Of a stretch of DNA of 24,968 nucleotides, positions 8,210 through 21,027 are shown piece by piece. The position numbers and the translations under genes are program-made. Location of the stretch: NCBI GenBank assembly GCA_003550305.1, contig QKYT01000410.1, forward strand, positions 2,392-27,359, written 5' to 3'. Source of the DNA: Glomus cerebriforme. Taxonomy: Eukaryota > Glomeromycota > Glomeromycetes > Glomerales > Glomeraceae. Position 1 is the stretch's first letter; each line of letters begins with the position of its first letter. The notes beneath the pieces are model-generated. The model had not been told where the DNA came from, did no database searches, and saw only the letters and a list, made by a program, of their open reading frames with translations.

Positions 8210-10688
8210 TTAATCTAAACTAAATTCATCATCATCAAGGTCCGGCCCAACGGGTAAAAATTCCTCATTTGGATACATCTTTTCAAAAAGTTGCTTTGCT
8301 TGAATTGTTGCCGCTTCAAAATCCAGTGATGAATCAGGATCATTAGTAACAATTATATTATTGGGTAGTAAGGAAGAAAGCGAAGTAGTGTCACGGTATT
8401 TATGTCTATAGAATAAAGCAAACAAAGGAGATGATAATGAAGAATCTAAAGAAATAAGAAATATCATGTCAATACAATAATCAAGTTGTTGATTTTATTT
8501 TAAGTTTGAATAATAATTACCATTATTGGAAATATTAACTAATTTTTCCAATGCCTTATACAAATCTTCTTTGGCACTTTCACCAGAAGCTTTTGTGGAC
8601 ATGTATAAAACATCTGTAAATGAAAGAAAATATGGTTAATAACCTCATAGTTTCCATTTAAATTACATTAAATACTTTCTACTTACATTTATCTTCAGGA
8701 CAAGTTCGTGTCCCTTCTGAAAATTGGAGAACACTTATCGGGTATTCATTACCCACAGAATCTGGCGGAAATATGGTGAGTGTAGCATCATCTTCCTCAT
8801 GAATAAAATGATCTATGATCACAATCGCACGAGAAATTTGTTCACTACAATGTTTGTTTATTAATTAATCATATAAAATATTAAATGTGTAAAATCATAT
8901 ACTTATGACATACCATTCTTCATTTTCTTGTAATAAATTTTCAGGTATGTAATCAATAGCCGTAATTAAGTATGTGGAAGAAAGTTGTTGACCATTCACA
9001 TCAATAAGACCAGTGAAATTGTTTGAACTCTCATCAATTAAAAGATGCTTTACTGAATGATTTAACATATATATTCCACCAAATACAGCCGAAATCCTGT
9101 AGAAAATAAAAAGAATTATGAAATTTGCATATTGACCATGATATAATAAAATTTAAACCTTTTAAATTAATAATATTTGCATACCTACAGAAGCCTTGGG
9201 AAATTTCACTCGCAGCACCGTATAAGGCCACCAAAAAAGCAGCGTTGCCATAACGACCAAGAGATTTTAAATACTTTTGTGTATATGTCAAACCTTGTAT
9301 GGTATTTACTTGTATATGACGGAATTACGAAGATATTAATATTTGCTTATTCTGAATGAGAATTTTGTACAACAGAAGCAGTATAAATTCAATTACATGC
9401 ATTGCATTATAAAGTATAAATATTAATACAAACCATCATTTGCTTTTGTTCGGATCAAAGTGATCGCATATAAAACCGCCGATAACAATTTACCGTCAAT
9501 TTGGAATTTCTCCTTAAGAAATATGTCATAAGGTTTTTCTTCATAACCTATTAAATTAATTGGTTGATAATACAATATTATACATAACAACATAATTTTC
9601 AAAGCCTTATTTATTGATATAAAAAAAATAATTAGTAATTACCATCAAACGTTTCTGGAGAAGTAGTAAAATCTAAAGCAAATGTTAAAAATCTCATCAA
9701 TTTTCTTTTGTCAATCAAAGATACTGTTTGACTTGTAAATACATCTTCCTTCGAACATGGGACCTATAGTTGTAGAAAAAACGGGTAAATCTTTCACGAT
9801 ACCGATTAAGTTTAGTTCAATTTATAATAAAATAAAACCTTATAAAAGTTATCTTGATCGGAATATATATAAGTCCTATCCAAAGCTTTGAATTCCAAAT
9901 ATCTTCCCACTCCGGAATTTATTAATAATTCAATTAATTCACCACGACAAGGCATTATTTTTGGCGCTATATCCAAATTATATTGTCTTGATTCTTTGAG
10001 TAATGTTGTCAAAGTTTCTCTTTCGGGATTAGTTAATCCTGTAGAAACATGATGTATTGTTTCTTCTGATGTATTTTGTTCACGTTTATGTTGAGATTCT
10101 TCACTTTCTTCGGCATTATCCGTCTGTTTTAAAGTGGCGTATATTTCATATTCAATTGTTGAATAGGCTTGACGGCGAATCTTGGAAAAATTGGTTGGTA
10201 AGGCTTTCTTTCCTTCAAAATATGCTGATAAATATTGATGTATCCTAATTACCAATTTATTCTTGATTCAATTTAAAAGAATATGAAACTTGGAATTTAA
10301 TTTTACTATAAATTACTTTCTTGACAGTTTCCACTTGATTCTTCTACATGGCCTATATTAGAATCAATGTCATTCAAATCAACAACAAAAATTTATAAAT
10401 ACTCGAATTGTAGCTAAATAATATTTAATGAGCAACCTTGTAAAAGCTGAGCCCAATCTAATAATTCCCGAAAATTAAACGAAGTCCAGCTGCCTCCATA
10501 ATATTCATTTGTATCCAAATGCAACACAGATTTACCGGTTTTCGCCAAAGCCCTGTCGAAGTAAATTAGTTTCACGTATAAAAAACCACTATAATAAAGA
10601 AAATCGCATACCCTGCAAGGATAGATTCGACAAAACCAGTACCAAGTATAATAACATCGTATTCTGTGACTTCCAATTGTTGAGGCAT
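8210..10688 (-). CDS. MRS6: Rab escort protein (RabGGTase component A)
   Basis: Eleven exons: 10688-10612, 10552-10437, 10352-10317, 10224-9839, 9763-9643, 9547-9434, 9293-9185, 9096-8914, 8844-8687, 8613-8521, 8445-8210, giving 542 residues. REP presents newly made Rab GTPases to geranylgeranyl transferase II and delivers them to membranes. Signatures include YDVIILGTGFVES at 10-22 (the GDI/REP nucleotide-fold signature), LHLDTNEYYGGSW, RQYNLDIAPKIMPCRGELIE, VGRYLEFKALDR, YTQKYLKSLGRYGNAAFLVA, QGFCRISAVFGGIYMLN and an acidic tail with YPNEEF and DLDDDEFSLD. The family-specific insert of about 60 Glu/Ser-rich residues in exon 4 separates it from the shorter RabGDI. The small third exon (36 nt) and its acceptor into exon 4 are the least certain part; the chosen sites keep phase. 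It starts 250 bp from NUDT21 on the other strand. Confidence 0.92.
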
Positions 10689-10938
10689 TTTGGCGTTGTA
10701 TTAAAGATCTAAAATTCTTTTAGCTAAAGATCGTGCGAGAAATTTTATTCACGTCACAAAATTAGGGAGTTGTTCCGACTTGCTGGATCTAAATTAAAAT
10801 TAAAGTTTGTTTGTGTATTTGCGTTTTTTGGAAATTGTCATAATGCATCGAAACTATTACATTTTTTTTTGTTCAAAATATAAACATAAACAAATTCTAT
10901 TTAGCTAGTAAAAGTCTTTTAATATAACAAAAAAAAGA
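10689..10938. promoter_or_regulatory. Shared upstream region of REP and NUDT21
   Basis: 250 bp between two divergent start codons. TTCACGTCAC at 10749-10758 contains an ACGTCA (CRE/bZIP-like) core. No TATA box stands out in such AT-rich sequence. Function is inference. Confidence 0.45.
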
Positions 10939-11954
<1,016 letters not shown>

Positions 11955-12261
11955 TCAATAAATAGAATAACTAATTATAGTATAAATTTATTAAAATTTT
12001 AGATTGTATTCGTAACTTGAGTTATTTTAGTCGGTATGTTTAACTTTATTTTTTTTATATTTAATCAATATATTTTATTGACTTTAAAATATTTTTTTAG
12101 CATTATTGCTTTTTGCACGTATTCTAAGAATTAGAAAATATAGAATATACATATAATTTTGGATGGGAAGAAAAAAAAAAAGTTAAAAAACTTATTTCTC
12201 GAAATTAAAAATACGCGCATTTTGAAAAAATTTATATTATATAATAATAGCATGTATTAAT
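11955..12261. other. Convergent 3' region between NUDT21 and UTP23
   Basis: 307 bp of AT-rich sequence holding the 3' UTRs of both genes. AATAAA-like hexamers are present soon after the NUDT21 stop (11958-11963). Nothing else seen. Confidence 0.6.
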
Positions 12262-13582
12262 TTATTTATCTTCCTCGAGATCCTCGAGATCTGAATCACC
12301 TTCATTTTTTTTATTTATATTATTTGTACAGACAGTACTTGCATCTTTTCCTGATTGTTCAGCTTTTTTTGATTTCTTCTTTTTCCTTTTCCTCTTTTTC
12401 TTATTCAACTGATTACCATTATCTGTTGAAGGTTTTTCATCATAATTTTCCTGTGGCTCACTTTGTGAATCGTCATTATTTCCATAATCATCTCGTTTTC
12501 GCTTATTATTGGTCGGTTCCTGATACATGTCTCCAAATGATTAATCAGAAATCGTAAATTCAAAAAAAAGAGTTAAATTAAACTTACCTTTGTTTGTTCA
12601 ACTTTTCCAATTTCATTACTCTTTTTAATTTTTTGAGTAATAACCTTCATCTTTTTTTTCTTACAGCTCAAAGGATTAGGTTCCTTAGGTCCTTTGCGTT
12701 TCTTTTTTGGTTTCACTGCTTCAGCTTGTTTTTTCGCCATATCAGAATTGGCTTTTTTTAAAAAAGATAATTCCTCAACTGATGCATGGGTTTTCGAATT
12801 TTCGACCTTAACAAAAATGGTATAATTTACAACTAAATTTATGGTAATAAATTTATATAACAAATGAAAAAATCACCTGTTTTGCCTTTTGCAATGTGGC
12901 ATAGGAAGGAGGTTCAATGATTAATACACTTCGATTTATGTATAATAATGGAACACCAGGAACAGCACGAAATCGTTCACGAAGCGATTCATTTTGCGTG
13001 GCTATGCAATAATTATGAGGATTATTATCCTCTTATGAATTAATTAAAAATTAATATTTTTATTATTTTTATTAAATCAAATATCATTTGACAATATTAC
13101 CTATAATTGACAATAAACATTCAGCACTTGAGATGGGTTTATGTCTATGTATACATCCTCGTCGTTCGAATTTCATTAATGCGGTTGCCGTTCCAAATTC
13201 ATCGTTGTCTCGTTCTTTTACTTCAGCTAATGTACAAGAAGTATACACTATTATCATAAAAGAAATTACGTCGATAAGTTTTTAATTATAAGGAAGTTGA
13301 CAATTTCTAATAACATGAATCAAAACATACGTTGCTTTGTTTTGCCTAGCATTACTATACAAAGTTGTCTAGAAATATCCATTTTGTATCGTAAGGCAGT
13401 TCGCATAAAATCACCGTCCACTTTATAAACACAAATTGATATCAAATTTTAAATTACGAAAATTTATTTTAAAACAAAATAAATTAATTCAAACCTAGTA
13501 TTTGATAAGGTTCTCTAAAACCAAACGAATTAGAATACAGCGTCATAAGTCGCTTATATTGTTTCGTTCGTTTTTGTCGCAT
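12262..13582 (-). CDS. UTP23: rRNA-processing protein UTP23 (PIN-like)
   Basis: Six exons: 13582-13495, 13420-13331, 13247-13101, 13031-12877, 12806-12588 and 12519-12262, giving 318 residues. Utp23 is a PIN-domain-like factor of the small-subunit processome, needed in the nucleolus for early 18S rRNA processing and snR30/U17 release. The start MRQKRTKQYKRLMTLYSNSF is the family N-terminus; FGFREPYQILVDGDFMRTAL, LYTSCTLAEVKE and RFRAVPGVPLLYINRSVLII follow. Cys and His residues in the pieces GCIHRHKPISSAEC and NPHNYC fit the family's zinc-binding motif. The C-terminus is longer than in yeast or human: Lys/Arg-rich tracts (233-300), a GPKEPNPLSCKKKK motif that is conserved in the family, and an acidic end. 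The last acceptor (12520) is chosen to keep phase; one alternative exists 15 bases upstream. Confidence 0.93.
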
Positions 13583-13747
13583 TTTCATAAAATTTATAAG
13601 TTATGTCTAAATACAGTTCGAGTATCTAATAACGATAAAATTTACTTGTTACACAAACTTAATCTATTAAACAAATATAGTAATATACAAATACAGATTT
13701 AAATTGAGTTGCTTGATTTTGGTAATCTAATATTATAATTGTCTTCA
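13583..13747. promoter_or_regulatory. Shared upstream region of UTP23 and TAF10
   Basis: 165 bp between two divergent ATGs, nearly the same length as the DPH2/uL23 gap. It must hold both promoters. No clear motif was identified. Confidence 0.5.
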
Positions 13748-14533
13748 ATGGAGTTCGATAATGATTCCGATGAACAACAAATTTATAACATTGATAAAGG
13801 AAAAGGAAAAGAAGTTGAAACACCAGAACCTGTAGAAGAGGAAACTCATATACCCGCCGAATCTGTTGAAGACACAGAATCTAGTGAAGAAGAATCAACA
13901 GATATATCACTTTCTAGAAAAGAGGAGGAGTTTATACGAAAAGATCGGTCTTTATTGGATTTTCTTTTAATATTAGATGGCTTTGAACCTCTCGTAAGAA
14001 AACTGACTACTTTAGAATAATTTTTTTTTTTTGTGGAATTCTTTTATCAAGTTTAGATATTAAAATATCAACATTGTTAAAAAGATTCCTGACCACGTAT
14101 CAGAATATTATCTCTCCAGATCTGGAGCCTCCTGTGATGATATTCGAGTGTTGGTGTATTTTATTATTTATCGATAAAATATATAATTTAATTTTGCCCT
14201 TATTTCTGTATAAAATTTTTAATTTTTTTTTTCTTAATCTGCGTAAAAATTATCTCAAAGAATGCGTTTAATGTCTCTAGCCGCTCAAAAATTTGTTGCT
14301 GATATTGCAACTGATGCCTTTCAATATTGTAAAATTCGTCAACAAAGTAAAAAGAATGTTGGAAAGGTATTTGAAATAAAAATTTTTAAGGTTAATTTAG
14401 ATGGAGTTAAATTTAAGAAAGTCTTTAAATTTTATAGCAACGTAACAAGACTGTTCTTAACTTAGAGGATCTTGCTGCCGCACTTTCAGAATATGGTATA
14501 AATGTCAAGAAGCCTGATTATTACCGTGCTTAA
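13748..14533 (+). CDS. TAF10: TFIID/SAGA subunit TAF10
   Basis: Four exons: 13748-13993, 14085-14149, 14261-14366 and 14438-14533, giving 170 residues. TAF10 is a histone-fold protein shared by TFIID and SAGA and acts in RNA polymerase II initiation in the nucleus. Residues 1-60 form an acidic, disordered arm rich in Glu and Ser. The histone fold begins at KDRSLLDFLLILDGFEPL (65-82), continues through IPDHVSEYYLSRSG and IRVMRLMSLAAQKFVADIAT, and ends with TVLNLEDLAAALSEYGINVK and PDYYRA, the usual TAF10 terminus. The spacer loop is QQSKKNVGKQRNK. I start at the ATG at 13748; an in-frame TTG lies nine bases upstream but is not a likely start. It is head-to-head with UTP23. Confidence 0.95.
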
Positions 14534-15604
14534 TCATTAATTAAAATAAAAAGAACTATGAAAATTTTACTTTCCATAAAATTAATATATATATAATAAT
14601 AAATTAGGCCAGAATCTTTTAGAACAGAAAAATTATTTTATTCTGGTTCTGCATAATTTTAGATATACAACTTACCGATAATTTTTTTTGCGTTTACAAA
14701 ATTTATAGTATCACAATTGATTCTCAACCGTACCTATAAATGAAAAAATCCAATGAAAAATCAGAACCTTGATGAAAATCAGATCATATTTATCATATTA
14801 TTTATTACTCTCTGATTTTCTTGTATAAATAAATTGATCATCATCTATCATTATTCTTTACATATCAAGTTAAATTATAGATTAAAAGTGCAAAAAGAGA
14901 TGGCTCGATTAAGGGCCCAAAATAAAGTAATTATAAGAAAAATTAAAGAAATGTATTTACAGATGATGGAATTGATTCTGTCGTTTTCACATTAATCACA
15001 ACATCCACAATTACATTCTATATAGTCACACCTATATACTGTATCATCTCTTTATAAGAATGCAATTTTGGAGAAATTGTCTCTCTACTGTTATAATCAG
15101 AATCACATCATACTCTGATAATTCATATACAAATTTCCATTTTGGGTATTTATACAATGACTCGGTCCTAGCGCAATTCATAAATTTTACACAAATTTAA
15201 ATTAGGGATCACGAAAAATATTTTTTTTTTTTGTAAATTAAAAAGGTCTTCATATCACGTGATCTTAAATTATAATTTTTAATTCCGGCCAAAATTCATA
15301 GACTTATTGATAGTACTGTAATAATCACTGATTTTGATAATTCTTTCATTTTAGACTTAATTTAGATTATCATTTAAGATCATAGCCAGAATTATCTTTA
15401 ATATTAAAATATTGCAACTCTAATTTACAGCCAAAAACTTACCATAGGTATAAGATTATCCATTTTTAGATTTGATCTACGCTTTGCGCCACGATGATTG
15501 CATGACATAAATTTCGAGTCATCAAGAAATTTTGACACCGCGTTCTTTTTTACCGAATCAACTTTTTATCTTTTCCTTATTTTTTAATATTAATTAATAA
15601 TAAT
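14534..15604. other. Long intergenic region between TAF10 and RAB18
   Basis: 1071 bp, the longest gene-free stretch inside the island. No frame on either strand shows protein character, and no tRNA or other RNA gene is recognised. A ten-base palindrome ATCACGTGAT lies at 15254-15263, about 340 bp before the RAB18 start, and contains the same TCACGTGA core seen upstream of PEX14. Base composition is slightly less AT-extreme than the right flank. An upstream RAB18 regulatory region or a 5' UTR intron could lie here. Confidence 0.5.
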
Positions 15605-16635
15605 ATGGCAGGAATTGACGGTTACGAAGCAACACTTAAGATTCTTCTCATCGGTAACTCGAATGTTGGCAAATCGTCGTTACTTTTGCGTTTTACCGAT
15701 GACTCATTTTTGCCGCAGGACGATATTGCAGCTACAATAGGTAATATTACACTTTTAAAAACTTACTGCAAACCTCGAATATTTTGATAAAATTGGAAGC
15801 TTGGTTTGGTTTTAGATCAGTTAGTCTTAAATTACAATTTCTCATTATGGTCTCATTATTTACTTTAGGTGTAGATTTTAAAGTTCAAGACATGTTGTTT
15901 GAAGGAAAGAAATATAAATTAACAATTTGGGTATGTACACCTTCACTTATGATTTTTCGTTCTAAATGTATTAATAAAATTGTAAATTTATAGGATACTG
16001 CAGGTCATGAACGTTTCCGAACGCTAACATCCTCTTATTATCGTGGTGCTCAAGGCGTCATTCTTGGTATTTTTAATTATTTTTTCCTTTACAAATTTCT
16101 CGGGTTTATTGGACTTTACTAATATTTTTATTTTTCAATAACAGTTTACGATGTGAGCAACCGTGAAACGTTTGATCAGCTTGAAAACTGGTTTGACGAA
16201 TTGAGAACTTATTGTAGAAACAAAGACGTCGTCAAAATGATAGTTGGAAATAAAGTTGATAAGGTATTTTCGAATTATGATATATTTTTTTCTTTATAAT
16301 TTCAAATAAATGATTTTCATTGGTTGATGATAAAGGAAGAACAACGTGTGATTTCGCGAAGAGAAGCTGAAGCATACGCACGAAAGTCCCATACTTTGTT
16401 TCTAGAGTGTAGTGCCAAAACTAGATATGGAGTCAAGGAAGCTTTTGAAGAACTTGTTAAAAAGGTAAAAATTTTTTATCGCATCATTTGTACCACAAAG
16501 ATAATCATTAATTGATAATTTTTTTAGATTATTGAAACACCAAGTTTATGGCAGAAAAGGCCTTCACCTAGCAATAATATAGATTTAACACGTCCGAAGG
16601 ATGATGGTAAACAGGATGACGGATGTAATTGTTAG
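15605..16635 (+). CDS. RAB18: Rab18-family small GTPase with His at the catalytic Gln position
   Basis: Six exons: 15605-15740, 15869-15930, 15994-16066, 16145-16263, 16336-16464 and 16528-16635, giving 208 residues. Rab18 acts at the ER, lipid droplets and in ER-Golgi traffic. The P-loop GNSNVGKS is at 17-24, switch I Thr in AATIG at 44, switch [10 protein letters not shown] at 67-74, NKVD at 126-129 and SAK at 156-158. Features of the Rab18 group are [46 protein letters not shown] and the length. The C-terminus is CNC, a double geranylgeranylation site that would need REP, encoded at 8210-10688. His71 (CAT at 16006-16008) replaces the Gln nearly always found in Rabs. Two extra residues sit before switch I ([12 protein letters not shown]). 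Confidence 0.93.
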
Positions 16636-17039
16636 TACTTGTGGCTTAGTATACAGTAATAAATTTGGTCGGATCCGTTGGCAATATATACAAGGTAAGA
16701 TGGCAGAGCCAGACGGTATTGTTTGCACAAGCGGTTTAGACTAAATATTTAATTGCATTTTGTTGATAAGAAAGAACATTGCATATTTAATTGTATTTAA
16801 TTTAGTAAATATTATATGGACTTTTGCATTTTTTTTTTTAATTATTAATTTTGCATGTAGGCTTTTATAGCCAAGTTTTTATAATGATCTTTAAGAAACA
16901 TTGTTTTCCGAATAAATTTCAAAAAAATTTTTATAGGTTATGAAAAAAATATATATATTTCATGTAATTATAATGGTAGAATGTGACAACTAAGGAAAGA
17001 AAATTAGTAAATATTTGGAAAAAAAAATTGATTTCATAA
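16636..17039. other. Convergent 3' region between RAB18 and PSMD9
   Basis: 404 bp of AT-rich sequence shared by the two 3' ends. AATAAA-like hexamers are present on both strands. No gene is visible. Confidence 0.6.
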
Positions 17040-17959
17040 TTAATTAACATACCCCAAAAGTCCCCTTCCGCCCCATCCGCGTCTTGGTGTTAACTGTAAT
17101 ACTAAATTTTCTTCACCGCGTTTAATTGTTACACCAATAGATTTCTGAACATAATTAAATATTAGTATTATATAATACAAAAATTTTCTCATTAACATAC
17201 ATACCCCTTCATTATCTACTACGAATGTGTTTAAAGCCTGCAATTTTTGATGATTTCCCGTGTGGATTGAACCAAATCGCGTAATTTCATCACCTTTTAA
17301 TAAACCCTATTCGTGAAAAAAAGGTATAGCGTGTCACAATATAGTATAAGTTCGTGATTAAACGAGTAATTATACTTACTGCTTCTTTTGCTGGTGAATC
17401 TGGTGCTATCGCATTAACGATAGCGAAAGGTCTTGGCTGGCTTATACTAACTAAGGAAGTAAATTTGTTAATATTTTATAAATATTGATATTTTATTTTC
17501 AATTTATACAAACCTGTTTCAGCAGAATTATCTTTCTTATTTACTTTATTTTCAGCATGCATTGCATGAAGGGCTTCTTCAATTTGTTTCATTATGTCTT
17601 TATGATCATTTCGTAATGCTGTTTACCAAAATTATTAAGTGAAAATTATTAATGTGGAGAAAATTCTTTTGATCATTACTCACAAATTATTTTTGAGCGA
17701 GCAGTTCTAACGGCTACTAAATCGATATCATCACGTGGAAATCCTGACTTATCAACTAAAGGTTCAACCATTCCAACACCTTGCTAATAGTGATACATTA
17801 ATGAATCAAAGAAACAATTAAACATAAAGAGAATTATGCAATATTTACTCCTTTTAATATTTGTTCCATTTCTTTCAATTCATTTTCGATCGTGTCCTTT
17901 TGTTCTATTAATTGACGAGCTGTCAATTCTGCAGAATTCGGTGTTATTTCATTACCCAT
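17040..17959 (-). CDS. PSMD9: 26S proteasome assembly chaperone PSMD9/Nas2 (p27)
   Basis: Six exons: 17959-17849, 17783-17684, 17618-17514, 17450-17380, 17306-17205 and 17144-17040, giving 197 residues. Nas2/p27 binds the C-terminus of the Rpt5 ATPase and helps assemble the base of the 19S regulatory particle in the cytosol. An N-terminal helical region contains [20 protein letters not shown], followed by the conserved [19 protein letters not shown] and [12 protein letters not shown] domain occupies about 110-185, with [20 protein letters not shown] as the carboxylate-binding and core segment, [10 protein letters not shown], and ends in the family signature GWGGRGLLG at 186-194. The start ATG gives the usual Nas2 N-terminus. 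It diverges from SIN1. Confidence 0.94.
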
Positions 17960-18293
17960 TATTTTTATACTTGAAAATTTTTAAAAAATTAGGTTTCGTT
18001 TCTCCTTAAAATAGGATTGGTAGTTGTAGGCCATAAAATCACGTGGAACTTGTCGGACTTATATGGCGTGGTTGAGATTTTTTTTTTTTTTTTTTGTACA
18101 GTGGGTTACTTTATATGGCGTATATTGTGAAGCTTATACCGACTGATTGGATATTTTTTTGAATACCCAAATACCAAACTTCATTAATATGAAGTTTAAT
18201 AAACAAGCTTCCAATATTATATAACAGCTTTTTCTAATTGCCCATGCTAGATCAAACGTACAAACAGTTTGCTTTGGCACTATCTTTTTTTCG
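17960..18293. promoter_or_regulatory. Shared upstream region of PSMD9 and SIN1
   Basis: 334 bp between divergent start codons. A CACGTG E-box core lies at 18040-18045 and a 16-17 base poly-T run at about 18079-18095, which could be a nucleosome-depleting tract. No other structure is seen. Confidence 0.45.
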
Positions 18294-21027
18294 ATGTCTC
18301 TGCTGAATGATCCAGAGTGAGTGTGGTAATTTATATGTAATAAACCGGTTACCTTCTTAAAAAAAAGAATTTACTAATGTAGCCGTTCATTACAAAGTTA
18401 TATTATTCACCAACTTCGTATAGGTTATCTCCGTCGTGTTGGAGATCGTATTGGCGAACGCGTTATAACTTTTAATCCTACTGTTCTTTCAAATGACTAT
18501 ATTAAGACCGCCGCACCTTCTTATCCGGAGATGTTGGCATGTCATTCTCCGAACATTAGTATGTCGGGAAATGATTATTTTAGTAGCAAAAGTGTAACAA
18601 GTAGTGCTGCTGGTTCACCAATATCAGGAGGTCGGGCTAAAACATTAACTCACTCAAATAGAAGCAGGGATACAACTTCTATGCAGGCTGTTAGAGAAGA
18701 TTCGAGTTATAACAACAACAAAACTGGGGATAGTGACGACGATATTGATATGGACGACGAAGATACTAGGTAAGAATTTAACGATATGTGGTTAATATAA
18801 TCAAGAACAAAATTGTTTTTTTATAGTAATAAGCAACAATGGTTTCTTTAAGTTTCTCAAGTTATTTATATGCATTTATATTTTATTGCATTATTTGTTA
18901 ATTATTATAGTAAACAACCACCACCTTTATTTACCAAACGAAATTTACCTAAACAAATTGTAGCTCCTCCACCAGTGTTTGTAACATCCCCTTCAAAGCC
19001 GCCGACTTCACGACCAAGTCTAGTTGCGCATTCATTCTCACCCGGAGGTGGTGCATTGAAAACTTCACCAGATAGTATACTGGGAATTTCATCTAATGAA
19101 CAAACACCTCAACTATCACCAACTACATCAGCCGAAAGTGACAGAGTTCTTGCTGAGAGAAGAGGTTCGGAAGCATCATTATTAACGACAGATGGTACAG
19201 ATATATCATCTAGTCCACCTCCAAGACCTTCATTATCTGCTGCAGAAGAAAAGAAACTTTTACCAGATCCACCAAAAAATATTTCAAAACCAAAACCATT
19301 TTCTGCGCTAACAGCCTTAATCGCAGAAAAGAAGAGTAAATTGGATAATCCATTTGTAGAAGAATATAGCTTTTTTGCTGGAAAAGGAGACCTCAACCCA
19401 TTAACTTTGAAAATATTTCTTCCATTTAGTACTAAACCTTCACCACCACTTGTTGTTGTTGTTAAAAGAGATGCTACAGTTGAGGAGGTCATTGGTTATA
19501 CTTTATATCAATATTGGGATGAGAAAAGAAAACCTGCTTTAGAACCAAATTTATGTAATGTTTCACAATGGAATATGAGAATAGTGGAAGATGATGGTGA
19601 AATAGATTTTGATTTTCCTGGTATTTATATTATTATAAAAATTTTCCTATTTAAATATTTACCTTAAGTAAATTCTTTATTACTCATCAAATTATATTTT
19701 ATTATAGTTCCTGACAGAACACGGGAAATATCCAAATTTGCTACTGATCAATTTGCATTATGTAAAGCAAATTCGAGTGAGGGTTAGATATCCTATTCTA
19801 ATTCACTTTATCTTTCTTATTTAATTATTTAAAATTAAAATTCTAATATTTTATTTATTATAAATTTAGTTAAACAAAATGAAGCAGTTTCTGCAAAATC
19901 AAGACCATCACCTAAAGAGCCATTAGCTAGTCCATCTATAAAATCAAATGGATCTACAGTCAACGCAACTTCAACCACTACAGCAGTTAACTCAAGTACA
20001 ACAGCAGTATCATCTGCTATTGACTTGACGAATCAAATATTTTTACGAATTAGGCTTACGCCTTATTCAGAGGTTGCAGAGGTTGCACATACTACAACTA
20101 TCAATGTATCAGCTGATATGCATTTTTACGACGTACTCGAAATTGTTTGTCGTAAACGTAAATTAGATCCCAAGGATTATACTTTTAAGATTGCTGATAC
20201 AAATACTTATTTAGATCTTGAAAAAATTGTGGAAAGTATTGGGAATTCTCAGGAATTAGCTCTTGTTAAAAAACAATCCCCTCCATCTAGTCCTACAAGT
20301 ATGATATTTAAAGTTAACTTATTTTAATTTTAGTTCATAATTTTAATATCTGAATATTTTTTTAGCTCCTAAAGAGCGAGGGCAAACCAAGCGACGAACA
20401 CTTAATGAACCACCTCAACCTCAATATGTATCATCAAATGAATATATGTCTGTGTATAAGGTGAATTTGATTTTTTTCGATAATTGAATTTTGTTTCATA
20501 TTATTTACCAAATTTATATATTTAGAAATACACGGTTAACCGGAAAATACCAATGTTTGTTGGGCGTCATGAACGTGTATTAGCAATAGATGGTGATTAC
20601 ATTCATATCATGCCCTCAGAAACTAGAACAATGTTTGAGTCAATGAAAACGGTATATAATAATAATTGTTTTAATCCATTATATCATTTTTAATTATTAT
20701 CTTTAATTATTAATATATTTCAATTTACTTTAATGTAGTCATCATATCACATTACATCTGTTATGTCATGTAAGGCAAATAAAAAGTCTCCATCCAGCTT
20801 TAAATTGGAAATATTTCGAGATTCTGGAACAAAGACATATGATTTTGAAGCGGAATCTCCTAAAGTTGCTAGTAAGTCTTTACTCTTTATTTAATTATTA
20901 TTAATTTAATACTAACATTTAAATAAATATTGTGTTTTTTTTTGTAGCTGAAATTTGTCAAAAAGTCAAGTTTCTTATGGGATTATATAATAGTGATAAA
21001 TCAAAAACTAGATATTCAAAATATTAG
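18294..21027 (+). CDS. SIN1: TORC2 subunit SIN1/AVO1
   Basis: Nine exons: 18294-18316, 18383-18769, 18911-19620, 19708-19782, 19870-20298, 20366-20460, 20526-20651, 20739-20871 and 20948-21027, giving 685 residues. Sin1 is a scaffold of TORC2 that recruits Akt/Ypk-type AGC kinases at the plasma membrane. The N-terminus reads MSLLNDPDRSLQSYIIHQLR and then GDRIGERVITFNP, as in fungal Sin1. Residues 40-265 are low-complexity Ser/Pro-rich with an acidic patch (DSDDDIDMDDEDT). The CRIM substrate-binding domain is about 280-400 (NPFVEEYSFFAGKGDLNPLT, WNMRIVEDDGEIDFDFP). A Ras-binding-like domain follows at about 454-533 (IFLRIRLTPYSE) and a PH domain at about 574-672 (KYTVNRKIPMFVG to AEICQKVKFLMGLY). 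An earlier acceptor at 18826 would add eight codons and a stop, so the acceptor at 18910 is used. Confidence 0.94.

Noticed and set aside
14534..15604. Possible gene or RNA gene in the long TAF10-RAB18 gap
   Set aside because: No frame with coding character, no tRNA-like arms or B-box, and no similarity to the other repeats in the window could be seen by eye.
15605..16635. Assignment to another Rab family because of the unusual switch II
   Set aside because: [16 protein letters not shown], the IIETPSLW segment, length and CNC end all favour Rab18.
19109..19492. 127-residue open frame antisense to SIN1 exon 3
   Set aside because: It is the reverse-strand shadow of the Ser/Pro-rich and CRIM coding sequence.
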